NCBI GenBank assembly: GCA_964594045.1
Contig: CAZQKR010000031.1
Span: forward strand, 1-49,747
DNA: 49,747 nucleotides
Source of the DNA: UBA2365 sp964594045
Lineage (GTDB): Bacteria; Bacteroidota; Bacteroidia; Chitinophagales; Saprospiraceae
Direction: 5' to 3'
Below the pieces are notes generated by a model. That model ran no database searches. It was given only the letters and a program-made list of their open reading frames with translations, and was not told the origin of the DNA. Position numbers and translations under genes: made by a program. Below, piece by piece: positions 33,261 through 42,274 of the stretch. Position 1 is the first letter of the stretch, and every line of letters begins with the position of its first letter.

Positions 33261-36008
33261 TTACATTTTGATGAACCGCCCGATTTGCTTCTCATACCCG
33301 GTACGGAGCACTACAATGTACACGCCAGGCTCTAATTCAGAAATATCCAGTTCGCGCTGATGATCCCCCGAAGACAAGGCGTTTTCACCTTTTTCAAATA
33401 ATATTTTCCCTGAAAGATCCTGTAAATACAAACTGATATCATCTGGAAATTTTAATGTAAAACCAATGCTCAGGCTGTTTTCAGCAGGATTGGGCAAAAT
33501 ATTCAGGACCGGGATTTTTTGTGACGGGGAAGATTGTTCAGATATTGCAATTTGATCATACAATTGTCCGGCTAATTGTGCTTTTTGCACCAGATCAGCT
33601 TCACTGCTGCCCGCTACCAAAGCAAAAGCAAATTTTAAGGAGTCGCCCGATTCCAGCCGAGCAGGTCCAATGGCATTCAGAATAGCCCAGTCATCATTTC
33701 TGAGTGCAACAAAATCATCTTTTGAGCCGGACAAATAACTGAATTTGGAACTTTCTGCAAACTTTTGCTGCGGATCTGCAATGGCACTCATAATATTATC
33801 AGTCTCTGTAGCTAAAGCAGTGATCCCTGCATATATTCCGTTTTTCTGGTAGATCAAACGCCGGGACAGGTCTTTTCCAACCTGATTCTTGAGGTGATAA
33901 ACTATGTCAAAGTCCAGCACAACGCCTCCGTAAAGGCTTTCCAGAACGTTTGATCCCTTGTTTTTGACATGATATTCCAGCAAAACGAATTCATCAGTGG
34001 GTGGTGTACCAAAAGTCCTGGCCGTCTGTTCAATTTCAAGTGAAGATGATTCCGGATGGTTCCGGTCATCAAAAAACCATTTGGAAATTTGCTGGTCAGT
34101 TGAATTCTGAAATGATGAGAATGCATCCTGTTTGAGGGCAAAATCGGATTCCCCTGTTACAATATCATTATCAACCACATAATCCTGTCCGTTACCCAGA
34201 ATAAAACTCCCTGAATACAGCAGGTTATCTCCGTTTTTGGGATAGACCAGCCCATTACCCAAACCGTTGGGTTCTTCAAAACCCAATGCGCCGTTGCCAA
34301 AAACAGAAAACACCATGTTGCCATTATTATGATTGACAAAAGTCCTGTTTTGCACCAGTTCCTTCAATACCCAATTGTGTTTGTCCAGCTCAATTGCCAA
34401 TGGTTTTTCCGACACTTCTATGGTGTACCTTTGGAAAGTTTCGTTGTTTTGGAGCACAATCGGGATTTCGCCTGCAGTTGTCGTGATGTGGACATCCAAA
34501 GGCATGGAAAAAATCTGGCCGTTTTGCAATTGATAAATATCCATCAGGATCATATACTTGCCTGCTTCTTCAGTATAAGACCAGTCAAAAGCATATTTGG
34601 GATACCCTTCGCCAAAAATCCATTGGTTGAAAAATGCAGACAAGTCCATCCCGCTGACCTCTTCACAAACATCCCTGAAATTGGCAGTGGTAGCCACTCC
34701 ATACTTTTTGGGTCCATCCCCATAGGTTTTCAGGATGTTGAAAAAATGATCCGTACCCACAACATGTCTCAGCATGTGCAATACCCATGCCCCTTTACGG
34801 TAACTCAGACCTGCATCAAAAATTCTTCCGGATAAGGTCAGGTCAGGAACATATATCGTGCCCTCACCAAAATATTGTTTGGCTTTCATGTTCTCATGAT
34901 AGGCCTGTCCGCCATATTTATATTCTGCCCAAAGCGCTTCAGAATACGTGGCAAAACCTTCATTTAACCAGATATGATGATAATCCTTACAGGTGATCAT
35001 ATCACCCCACCACTGGTGTGCAAGTTCATGTGCGATGAGATACTCATACGGACCCAGAAGGGAAGTAAGTGTCTGATGTTCCATTCCTCCGTTAAAGGGA
35101 CATTCAGCATGCCCATATTTTTCATCGATAAAGGGATATTCTCCGAATAAGGAGGCAAAAACAGTGAGCATTTCGGTTGTGATGTTGTATTTTGATCGCT
35201 CCGATTCAAAATGATCCCTGTAAATATAATGGACAACCTCCATGGAATCAGCTGTTCCATAGTAATATTGATCCCTGTGGATCAGATAGTCATGCGCTGC
35301 AATGGAGATAAGATAAGAGGCGATCGGGTAGGAAACTTTCCAGACAAATTCTGTGAAATGATCACTTTCATGTTGTTCCGTCAGTGTGCCGTTGGAACCA
35401 ACCAACAGGCCTTTGGGAACAGTAACAGCGATCCTGGCTGAATCCGCTTTGTCTTCCGGATAGTTTTTACATGGCCACCAGGACTTTGCACCAAAAGGCT
35501 GACTCAGTGTCCAGATGAGCGGTTTACCCGCTCTGGTGCTGAAATTAAAAGCGCTTGTTGCGGGTGACCCCTGATAGGATATCCGTATTTTAACGATTTC
35601 TCCACTTTTATAAAACCGGCTTAACTGAATAAAAATAAGATCGGCAGAACGGCTGAATCCCAGGTTTTCTCCGGAAGAATTGATCCCGGTGATTTGAAAA
35701 TTGGATGTAAGGTCAACAACGATTTGCTTGGTTGAATCGGCAATGATCTGTGCATCAATCCCGGATACACCTGAAATGGTTTTTGAATCAGGGTCAATTT
35801 TGATATTAAGATCATAATATACAACACTGTAGTCTTCCTGTAAAGGATGTGGTTCATCCCGGTAAATTTCGATGTTCCCGGCTTGCCGGCTTTTCGAATG
35901 GGAACAAAGTTCAACGGGATCCGGTTGCGCCGGGCCTGGCACGGGAAGTAAGCAAAAACAAACCACCAGGTCAAAAAGAATACGAACAATGATTTTCTCT
36001 GAGTTCAT
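33261..36008 (-). CDS. Secreted M1 family metallopeptidase with T9SS sorting domain
   Basis: 915-residue exported aminopeptidase-like protein. Order: signal peptide (to about residue 28, near PGPAQ), M1 N-terminal beta domain, catalytic domain with HELAHQWWGD near 325 and the Glu ligand in NEGFATYSEALW near 348, a beta-rich middle region, and a C-terminal T9SS type A sorting domain (VLNILPNPAENSLSI near 835 to the terminal IGRFIKM). The substrate-anchoring GAMEN motif is replaced by GGMEHQ near 300. A classical aminopeptidase binds the free N-terminus through the Glu of GxMEN, and Glu is kept, but Asn is changed to His. It is probably surface-attached or released, acting on external peptides. 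Confidence 0.92.
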   Translation of the reverse strand: MNSEKIIVRILFDLVVCFCLLPVPGPAQPDPVELCSHSKSRQAGNIEIYRDEPHPLQEDYSVVYYDLNIKIDPDSKTISGVSGIDAQIIADSTKQIVVDLTSNFQITGINSSGENLGFSRSADLIFIQLSRFYKSGEIVKIRISYQGSPATSAFNFSTRAGKPLIWTLSQPFGAKSWWPCKNYPEDKADSARIAVTVPKGLLVGSNGTLTEQHESDHFTEFVWKVSYPIASYLISIAAHDYLIHRDQYYYGTADSMEVVHYIYRDHFESERSKYNITTEMLTVFASLFGEYPFIDEKYGHAECPFNGGMEHQTLTSLLGPYEYLIAHELAHQWWGDMITCKDYHHIWLNEGFATYSEALWAEYKYGGQAYHENMKAKQYFGEGTIYVPDLTLSGRIFDAGLSYRKGAWVLHMLRHVVGTDHFFNILKTYGDGPKKYGVATTANFRDVCEEVSGMDLSAFFNQWIFGEGYPKYAFDWSYTEEAGKYMILMDIYQLQNGQIFSMPLDVHITTTAGEIPIVLQNNETFQRYTIEVSEKPLAIELDKHNWVLKELVQNRTFVNHNNGNMVFSVFGNGALGFEEPNGLGNGLVYPKNGDNLLYSGSFILGNGQDYVVDNDIVTGESDFALKQDAFSSFQNSTDQQISKWFFDDRNHPESSSLEIEQTARTFGTPPTDEFVLLEYHVKNKGSNVLESLYGGVVLDFDIVYHLKNQVGKDLSRRLIYQKNGIYAGITALATETDNIMSAIADPQQKFAESSKFSYLSGSKDDFVALRNDDWAILNAIGPARLESGDSLKFAFALVAGSSEADLVQKAQLAGQLYDQIAISEQSSPSQKIPVLNILPNPAENSLSIGFTLKFPDDISLYLQDLSGKILFEKGENALSSGDHQRELDISELEPGVYIVVLRTGYEKQIGRFIKM

Positions 36009-36192
36009 TGATTTATTTTTAATCCAGATACTTCATTAGTTGTAAAAGCAAAACCACACCCATAAATACGTTAAATCTCTGTCATTGACGCTATCAAAAT
36101 TTTGTTAATTATTCATTATTTTTCAATACGTCAAAGTAAAAATAAGCCAAAAATTAAATTCAGGCAAGGTATTTGACGTTGTAAATTTTAAG

Positions 36193-39100
36193 ATGATCAT
36201 AACCATGTTGAACAGTAAATATTTAAAAATACTGATCCAGGCGTTTTTGTGCTGGTTGATCTTTTCCATTATCGCTCCGGTATATGGGCAGAAACCTGTT
36301 TTGCCATTAAGGGAAAAAAACTCAGGGATAACCGACACTTTGATCGTCATAAACAACCTGGATGACGGGCCGGGAAGTTTGCGCAGCGCAATTCAGGCTG
36401 CAAATGATCAAGATAAAAAGATAAGTATTCTGATCCGACTCATTGAACCAGCAGATTCCATCCTTTACATCAACAGCCCTTTGCCTGCCTTTACGGCAAA
36501 AATTCAAATGTCAGTGGCATATCCTTTCCAAAAATTTATTCTGGATGGTAGTAACCTTTCGGATATTTCTGATCATGGCATAAGGATCATGTCAGACAGC
36601 GTATCTATATCAGGTATTCAGATCAGGCAATTCCCGGGAAGCGGAATTTCTGTTTTATCCAATTTGAAAGATGTTTTGATCAAATTCAATACATTAGCAT
36701 TTAATGGACGTCTGGAACAGTTCGGCAATGGCATTTTTCTTCAAAATGCTGTATCGGTACACCTCCACGGAAACCTGATCAAAAACAATTTTCTTTCAGG
36801 GATTGAGATCAGGAATTGTACAAAAACGACCGTCACGGGGAATCATATTTACAGCAATAAAGGCAACGGTATATATGTCTTTCGAAGCGATAGTATTGTG
36901 ATCGGAGACTCCTGTACCGACTGCACCAACCTGATCCATTCCAATCTGCAATCTGGTATCAGCCTGGAGGAATGCTTTGACGGAGTCCGGCTGTATAAAA
37001 ATATTGTCGGAACCAATATGGAAACGACCCTTGCTTTACCCAACGGCCAAAATGGGTTGTTGATCAGCAGGTGCGAAAATGTATTTGTCGGTGACCAGAG
37101 CAGGGAGAATTACTTTTCGGGCAATTTGATAAATGGGATTACGGTTCGAGATTCATCAGCTTACATTTTCATACATTCCAACAGGATAGGCTATACCAAA
37201 TTCAACTATTTCGGAATACCTAACCGTCAAAAAGGAATCGAAGTCCTTCAATCTTCAGATATCCATATCGGCGGATACCAGTTAACTAATGGCAATTTAA
37301 TCGGTTATGGCCCGGTGAATATTTTTGTTGGCGACGGTTCTGCCCGCGTATCCTTATTGAACAATACCTATTTTTGCAGTCCTTTTGGTGTGATGTTGGA
37401 AAATGGGTCCAACTTTGAATTTCAACCTGATTTTCAATATATGATCCAGCATGCCCGCTTGATTTCAGGTCAGTTTCTACCCGGGAGTTACATCCAGATC
37501 TACAAAAAGCGGACTGAGTGTACCACATGCCAGGGATCGGATCTTCTGGGTGCGGTATATGCAGGTTTAAATGGAAACTGGAGCATATTGCTCGACAAGC
37601 CACTCTTAGATGGGGAAGTGATGACCATACTGATGACTGATGCTGAGGGCAACAGTACCGGATTTGGCCCTTGTACCCAATTTAATTGCGTTCCCGAAAA
37701 ACAGGTCACCATTTTGTCCGGTGGAACGGACCGGATGTGCGCAGGTGATCAGTTGCTCCTTTCAACGGATTTCGGCACCCTCCATCAATGGAATACAGGT
37801 GAAAACAGCGCTCAGATCATGGTCGATACCGGAGGCTGGTACAGTGTGCAGGTCATCGACCAAAATGGTTGCAGTACAACAGACAGCATTTTTATTCAAT
37901 ATTTTCCCAAACCATCCTTAAGTCTGATCCCTACGGATTCAGCTTATTTTTGCGGTGAATCGGCCATACTCAGAGCTTTCGGCCAGGGTGAGTTCCTTTG
38001 GAATACCGGGGTATATAGTCCTGTTATAGAAATATCCGATGAAGGGACCTATTGTGTCAGTCTGACCAATGAATTTCAATGTGTTTCGTCGGATTGCGTT
38101 TATATGATGAAAGGTGAACCGGTGGAGGCCGGAATTTTACTTTTGGGTGACCCTGAATTCTGTGAAGGGGATTCTGTGATCATGATCGCAACCGGAGGCA
38201 CTTCATTTTACTGGAGTAATGGCACTACAGACGATGACCGGATCACCGCTTTTGAGGGGGGCCTTTACCAGGTCACAGTTACGAATGAACAAGGTTGCTT
38301 TGATGTTGCAAACCAAAACGTTACAACTTTTCCGGGAGTAGCAGCTACCATTGACCAGCCGGAATATGTCGAATTATGTCCCGGAGATACGATCGTCCTG
38401 ACTGCCGGAGGAGGAAGTCAGTTCAAATGGAACAATGGATCAACATCCAGACAGATCAAAGTAAATAAAACCGGGATATATGAAGTGCGCGTAAGCAATG
38501 AATACGGTTGCTCAGACAAAGCGATATGTATTGTGTCCATGCTTCCTGCTTTTCAAAGCGCATTGGAATCAGGTCAACTGGAAGCGTGCGAAGGCGATTC
38601 CATTGAAATACAGACTGTTGGCGCAGAACTGGATTCCTTGGTATGGTCTAATGGTCAAAAAGGAAATATCATCGGATTTGACAGATCAGGTGTATACCAG
38701 GTCAGAATGTACAAATATGGTTGTTTTATTGAAGAATTTGCTGACGTAATCATTCATCCCTCACCTGTGGTCGATTCATTGAAAGGTCCGGTATGGGTTG
38801 AACCCGGAGCTTATGCATCATACGAAGTAGGATCAGTCAACATTGGTTCAGATTATTCATGGCGTGTGGAAGGAGGAAGGATCACTGACCAGACTGTTCC
38901 GGGCAAGGTCCTTGTGGAATGGTACGGAGAGCCGGGTGCATTGATCTGTGTGAGTGAAACATCTGCTGAAGGTTGCACGGGAGAAGAAAAGTGCCTCGAA
39001 ATTCAGATCATCTCGGCAGTCATAAATGAAGGACCGGCGGAATGGGTACGTGTTTTCCCGAACCCTGCCCATAATATGATCTTTATTTCACCGGCAGAAG

Positions 39101-39291
39101 GAATGGTATTACCAGATCTTGAAGTGACATTTATTGATCAGCAGGGTAAAATCGTTAAATCATTTCAACCGGAAAATAAGGAGGGATCATTTACAATCGA
39201 TATTTCAGCTCTTTTGCCCGGCGTTTATCATTTGAAAGTCACGGGTGGGCACCAGCCTGATAAATGGATGAAACTTTTCATTATTCAGTGA
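36193..39291 (+). CDS. T9SS cargo: parallel beta-helix plus Ig-like repeats
   Basis: 1,032-residue secreted protein. A signal peptide ends near residue 33 (PVYGQ); the alternative ATG at 36205 would shorten it by 4 residues. A VINNLDDGPGSLRSAIQAAND motif near 52 opens a right-handed parallel beta-helix (about 60-400; repeated GNGIYV, NGLLISR and similar turns). Five Ig-like repeats of about 75 residues follow (500-890). Each has a CxGD start, a W-x-N/T-G-x core and an AxDxGxYxVxVxNxxGC end. A T9SS type A sorting domain closes the protein (VFPNPAHN near 950 to the last residues). The function is not predictable. Adhesin or polysaccharide-binding roles are reasonable guesses for this architecture. 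Confidence 0.85.
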   Translation: MIITMLNSKYLKILIQAFLCWLIFSIIAPVYGQKPVLPLREKNSGITDTLIVINNLDDGPGSLRSAIQAANDQDKKISILIRLIEPADSILYINSPLPAFTAKIQMSVAYPFQKFILDGSNLSDISDHGIRIMSDSVSISGIQIRQFPGSGISVLSNLKDVLIKFNTLAFNGRLEQFGNGIFLQNAVSVHLHGNLIKNNFLSGIEIRNCTKTTVTGNHIYSNKGNGIYVFRSDSIVIGDSCTDCTNLIHSNLQSGISLEECFDGVRLYKNIVGTNMETTLALPNGQNGLLISRCENVFVGDQSRENYFSGNLINGITVRDSSAYIFIHSNRIGYTKFNYFGIPNRQKGIEVLQSSDIHIGGYQLTNGNLIGYGPVNIFVGDGSARVSLLNNTYFCSPFGVMLENGSNFEFQPDFQYMIQHARLISGQFLPGSYIQIYKKRTECTTCQGSDLLGAVYAGLNGNWSILLDKPLLDGEVMTILMTDAEGNSTGFGPCTQFNCVPEKQVTILSGGTDRMCAGDQLLLSTDFGTLHQWNTGENSAQIMVDTGGWYSVQVIDQNGCSTTDSIFIQYFPKPSLSLIPTDSAYFCGESAILRAFGQGEFLWNTGVYSPVIEISDEGTYCVSLTNEFQCVSSDCVYMMKGEPVEAGILLLGDPEFCEGDSVIMIATGGTSFYWSNGTTDDDRITAFEGGLYQVTVTNEQGCFDVANQNVTTFPGVAATIDQPEYVELCPGDTIVLTAGGGSQFKWNNGSTSRQIKVNKTGIYEVRVSNEYGCSDKAICIVSMLPAFQSALESGQLEACEGDSIEIQTVGAELDSLVWSNGQKGNIIGFDRSGVYQVRMYKYGCFIEEFADVIIHPSPVVDSLKGPVWVEPGAYASYEVGSVNIGSDYSWRVEGGRITDQTVPGKVLVEWYGEPGALICVSETSAEGCTGEEKCLEIQIISAVINEGPAEWVRVFPNPAHNMIFISPAEGMVLPDLEVTFIDQQGKIVKSFQPENKEGSFTIDISALLPGVYHLKVTGGHQPDKWMKLFIIQ

Positions 39292-39612
39292 CGATAAAGT
39301 ATAAGCTAACTCGGGAAATTGCATTTTCCTGGTTTTCATTTTGAAATGAACAGATAATGTTATTAAAAGTAACAGTGGTAACACTTCCTGAAGAATTCAC
39401 CCTATTTTCCAAGGATAATTTGCAGATTCACAGAGCTGAAAAACTAAAAATATTATCATATATTATTGTATATCAATACATTAAATTTAACAAATGGGTT
39501 ATAATTGGACATAATCCTGTGAGTCAATCATTTTAGTAAAGGCAAAAAAAGATATCTGACCAGCATCCAGTATGTTCTGAAAAGTTATTTTAAGTAAAAA
39601 CATAAATTTGTA
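39292..39612. other. Intergenic, AT-rich, about 320 bp
   Basis: No gene recognised. A minus-strand frame here has low-complexity composition and is not called. The right end leads into the -7 boxes of the HMA gene. Confidence 0.55.
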
Positions 39613-39620
39613 TACATTTG
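39603..39620 (+). promoter_or_regulatory. Two overlapping -7 boxes (TAAATTTG, TACATTTG) for HMA-racemase operon
   Basis: TAAATTTG (39603-39610) and TACATTTG (39613-39620), 10 bp apart, both match TAnnTTTG perfectly. The ATG at 39638 lies only about 18 nt after the second box. Neither has a clear TTG at -33. Two staggered start sites are possible. Confidence 0.5.
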
Positions 39621-39637
39621 TTAAACAAAAAAAATAA

Positions 39638-39997
39638 ATGATGAAGTATATCAATATGTTCCGGACCTTTAGTCTTTTGTTGATTGTTTTCTTTTCGGTA
39701 AATCTGATCAGTCCGGCAAATACATTTGCCCAGAATCCAAAAAAAACAGAAAAGAAAACGACAGTAAAAAGCAATATTAAAGATGTCGTACTTGCTGTTG
39801 AAGGAATGACCTGTCAAAAAGGATGCGCTGACGGGATAGATAAAAAACTGGCCAAAACACCGGGAATCAAAAAAAGCAAGACTTTACAAAAAACAGGTAA
39901 AAGTCAGATCACTTACGACGCTTCTGTCATTTCAGTCAAAGAGATCATCAGGATCATTGACGCTCGAGGCTACAAGGCCACCCTGGCACATTCCTGA
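39638..39997 (+). CDS. Exported heavy-metal-associated (HMA) domain protein
   Basis: 119-residue protein with a signal peptide (hydrophobic about 10-28, cleavage near NTFAQ), a short Lys-rich linker, and one HMA ferredoxin-like fold from about residue 48 (VVLAVEGMTCQKGCADGIDKKL...ITYDASVISVKEIIRIIDARGYKA). The metal motif is CQKGC, Cys-x3-Cys, rather than the usual Cys-x2-Cys of copper chaperones. It would act in the periplasm, possibly binding copper, mercury or another soft metal. It is 26 nt upstream of the racemase-like gene, so the two are probably co-transcribed. Confidence 0.82.
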   Translation: MMKYINMFRTFSLLLIVFFSVNLISPANTFAQNPKKTEKKTTVKSNIKDVVLAVEGMTCQKGCADGIDKKLAKTPGIKKSKTLQKTGKSQITYDASVISVKEIIRIIDARGYKATLAHS

Positions 39998-40023
39998 TCA
40001 ACGGCTTAAAGGTTTTATCGCCT

Positions 40024-41505
40024 ATGAGGATGTGCCGTATATCAGTGGTTTTATGGATGACGGTTTTGTGTGTTTACACAGGCTTATCTCAGGATATATT
40101 GAAATCCTTGCGGGACACCGCTAGTTTTTATTATGTCGATTTTGAGCATTATCCAGTTGGCGATGCTGCTTTGCCCATAGGGGTTTTTGATTCCGGAACC
40201 GGCGGGCTGACCGTCCTGGATGCGATCGTCCGGTTCGACCGGTATCAAAACTCTACGATGCTTTCCCCGGAAGATGAAGTTCCCGATTTTGCTTCTGAGC
40301 AATTCATTTATCTTGCTGATCAGGCAAATATGCCATACGGGCATTATGCCGCTGCCGGGAAAACCGAATTGTTGGTTGAGCATATTTTCAAAGATGTCCA
40401 GTTTTTGCTGTCAGATAAATACTACGAATCCAATTCAACCGGCTTTAACCGTAATGATAAGCCCCGGGTAAAGGCAATTATCATTGCCTGTAACACGGCA
40501 ACGGCTTACGGGCAGCAAAGCATTGATTCATTTTTTGTTTCCCTGGGCTTTCCCATGAAAGTTATCGGGGTCATCGATGCAGGTTCACGGGCAGCATTGC
40601 AGACATTTCAAAATGATGAAGATGGCAGTATTGCCGTTTTTGCCACAGCAGGTACAGTCGCATCGGGCGGATATGAAAAATCCCTCAGAATGTGGATGAA
40701 AGAGCTGGGTTATACCGGAGACATTGGAATATTCAGTCAGGGTGGAACAGGATTGGCAGAAGCGATTGACGAAGATATCAATTATATTGACAGGAAGTCT
40801 GACAAACCCAGGGAACTTTACAAAGGTCCAAATGCTGCAGGAAGTCTGCTGAAACTTGATAACCATTTGCTGAAAATATACAATTTTGATTTCACCGGTC
40901 ACAGGATGCTTTGCGATGCAAAAGAACCTGAAAACTGTAGTTTGCTTCAAATCAATGACCCTGTGAATTATTTGAGGTTCCATTTGGTAAGCCTGATGGA
41001 AAAGATCAGGGATTTTCCTGATGCACCTCCTTTAAAAACCCTTATACTGGGATGCACCCATTATCCGTTTTTAACTGCAGACATCAGAAAGATACTGGAT
41101 GAGTTGCGCGATTACAGGGAAAATGAAACATACAGATACAGACATCTGATGGCAGAAGAAATTCATTTGATCGACCCTGCTTACAATACAGCAGATGAAT
41201 TGTATCGATATTTGTACGCTTCGGGAATGATGAACAAGGATGGAAACATGGAACTCAACAGCGAGTTTTACATCAGTCAGCCTAATCTGACCAATCCTGA
41301 AGTTGTGACGGATGCAGAAGGCAGGTTTACCTACGAATATAAGTACGGACGAACCGCCGGAACAAACCAGGAATTTGTCAGGGTGGTTCCATTTGCCCGC
41401 GAAAACATCCTGGATGATGTAAAAGACAGGTTACAATTGCAAATCCCGGACATCTGGAAGCTCATCGAAGCATTTGGGTCAGGCCCACGAGTCTCAACAA
41501 AGTGA
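40024..41505 (+). CDS. Exported glutamate racemase-like protein
   Basis: 493-residue protein of the aspartate/glutamate racemase superfamily. MurI-type active-site motifs are all present: GVFDSGTGGLTVL near residue 53 (Asp and Ser), ANMPYGHY near 101, the first catalytic Cys in IIIACNTATAYG near 154, and the second Cys with His in LILGCTHYPFL near 341. It differs from MurI in two ways. It starts with a hydrophobic signal-like segment (RISVVLWMTVLCVYTGLSQ), and it is nearly twice the normal 260-290 residues, with insertions and an extra C-terminal region. The chemistry therefore looks like glutamate or aspartate racemisation outside the cytosol. An in-frame ATG at 40030 is an alternative start. 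The true substrate is unknown. Confidence 0.75.
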   Translation: MRMCRISVVLWMTVLCVYTGLSQDILKSLRDTASFYYVDFEHYPVGDAALPIGVFDSGTGGLTVLDAIVRFDRYQNSTMLSPEDEVPDFASEQFIYLADQANMPYGHYAAAGKTELLVEHIFKDVQFLLSDKYYESNSTGFNRNDKPRVKAIIIACNTATAYGQQSIDSFFVSLGFPMKVIGVIDAGSRAALQTFQNDEDGSIAVFATAGTVASGGYEKSLRMWMKELGYTGDIGIFSQGGTGLAEAIDEDINYIDRKSDKPRELYKGPNAAGSLLKLDNHLLKIYNFDFTGHRMLCDAKEPENCSLLQINDPVNYLRFHLVSLMEKIRDFPDAPPLKTLILGCTHYPFLTADIRKILDELRDYRENETYRYRHLMAEEIHLIDPAYNTADELYRYLYASGMMNKDGNMELNSEFYISQPNLTNPEVVTDAEGRFTYEYKYGRTAGTNQEFVRVVPFARENILDDVKDRLQLQIPDIWKLIEAFGSGPRVSTK

Positions 41506-41906
41506 AGTTGATGCCTGTCCGTTTTAATTAACCGGCAAGCCAGAATCCAAGCTCTGTTGATGAGACACATGAAAACCGGAATTCCTGAATATCCAAATAG
41601 ATTGGTACAGATAAATTTTTACTTCTGCCTTAAAAAAAATTCCAAAATTTTTCACATTAAGGTTTTTTAGAAATTATTTAAAAAGCACATCTTAAAAAAA
41701 ACAGTTGCCAGCCGTTTAAACATTAGTCATTTGGTTAATGTGAAATAATGTAGCAAAACACATTAATAACAATAATAATAACATGTCTTTCAATATATTA
41801 GAAATAATCTATATGGTATGGTTTTTGAATTTTAATGCTTGTATTTCCATGTGAAGACATTGGTAAACAAAGCTGACGAATATTAAAAAATCAAAAACCA
41901 AAACTC
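41506..41906. other. Intergenic, about 400 bp, no gene recognised
   Basis: AT-rich sequence between the racemase-like gene and a 35-codon frame. I found no convincing TAnnTTTG box for the small frame, and no RNA gene. Confidence 0.5.
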
Positions 41907-42014
41907 ATGTTACAAACGAAAGACGATAGTTTGTTACGGGATTTTCGATTTTGGCTCATCATTATCTTTTCGGGGGCATTACTCAGTTTATTACTTATTA
42001 ATTACTTAAACTAG
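41907..42014 (+). CDS. Predicted 35-residue single-pass membrane microprotein
   Basis: Short open frame starting with ATG at 41907 and ending TAG at 42014. The product has a charged N-terminus (MLQTKDDSLLRDFRF) followed by one hydrophobic helix (WLIIIFSGALLSLLLI) and a polar NYLN end, the usual look of a small inner-membrane protein. A strong intrinsic terminator begins 16 nt after the stop, which supports a real transcript ending here. No family is recognised. The size alone leaves room for chance. Confidence 0.5.
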   Translation: MLQTKDDSLLRDFRFWLIIIFSGALLSLLLINYLN

Positions 42015-42030
42015 CCAAAAAGAAAATCCG

Positions 42031-42060
42031 GAGCTGTCTTAAAAGACAGCTCTTTTTTTT
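42031..42060 (+). terminator. Strong intrinsic terminator
   Basis: A perfect 10-bp stem, GAGCTGTCTT (42031-42040) and AAGACAGCTC (42043-42052), with a 2-nt formal loop (opening to 4-6 nt in practice), followed directly by a run of T. It closes the microprotein transcript. Confidence 0.88.
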
Positions 42061-42274
42061 TTGATTTGATAAGAAATCGGTATTACAAAATTCAGGCAAT
42101 TTGAGGCAGCCATGCACAAATGGTTTTGACCTTGAAATTCATTTGCCTGACCCAAAACAGTTAAGGCCAAATAAGCCAAATTACAAGCATACATGAGCAA
42201 GGTGACCCTGGAGCAATGACAAACAGGTAACGGGTCAACTAGTGGGAAAATAGGAAGCAAATCGGCCAAAATAG
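42061..42274. other. Unexplained block between two terminators
   Basis: About 210 bp with visibly higher GC than the AT-rich DNA on either side. A minus-strand frame of 76 codons (42039-42269) spans it, with a Cys-rich hydrophobic stretch (CHCSRVTLLMYACNLAYLAL). It could be a remnant of a mobile element, part of a repeat family, or the template of a small RNA. I cannot choose between these. Confidence 0.35.

Noticed and set aside
42039..42269. 76-residue minus-strand frame as a gene
   Set aside because: It overlaps a strong plus-strand terminator at its 3' end and shows no recognised domain; kept only as a possible remnant.
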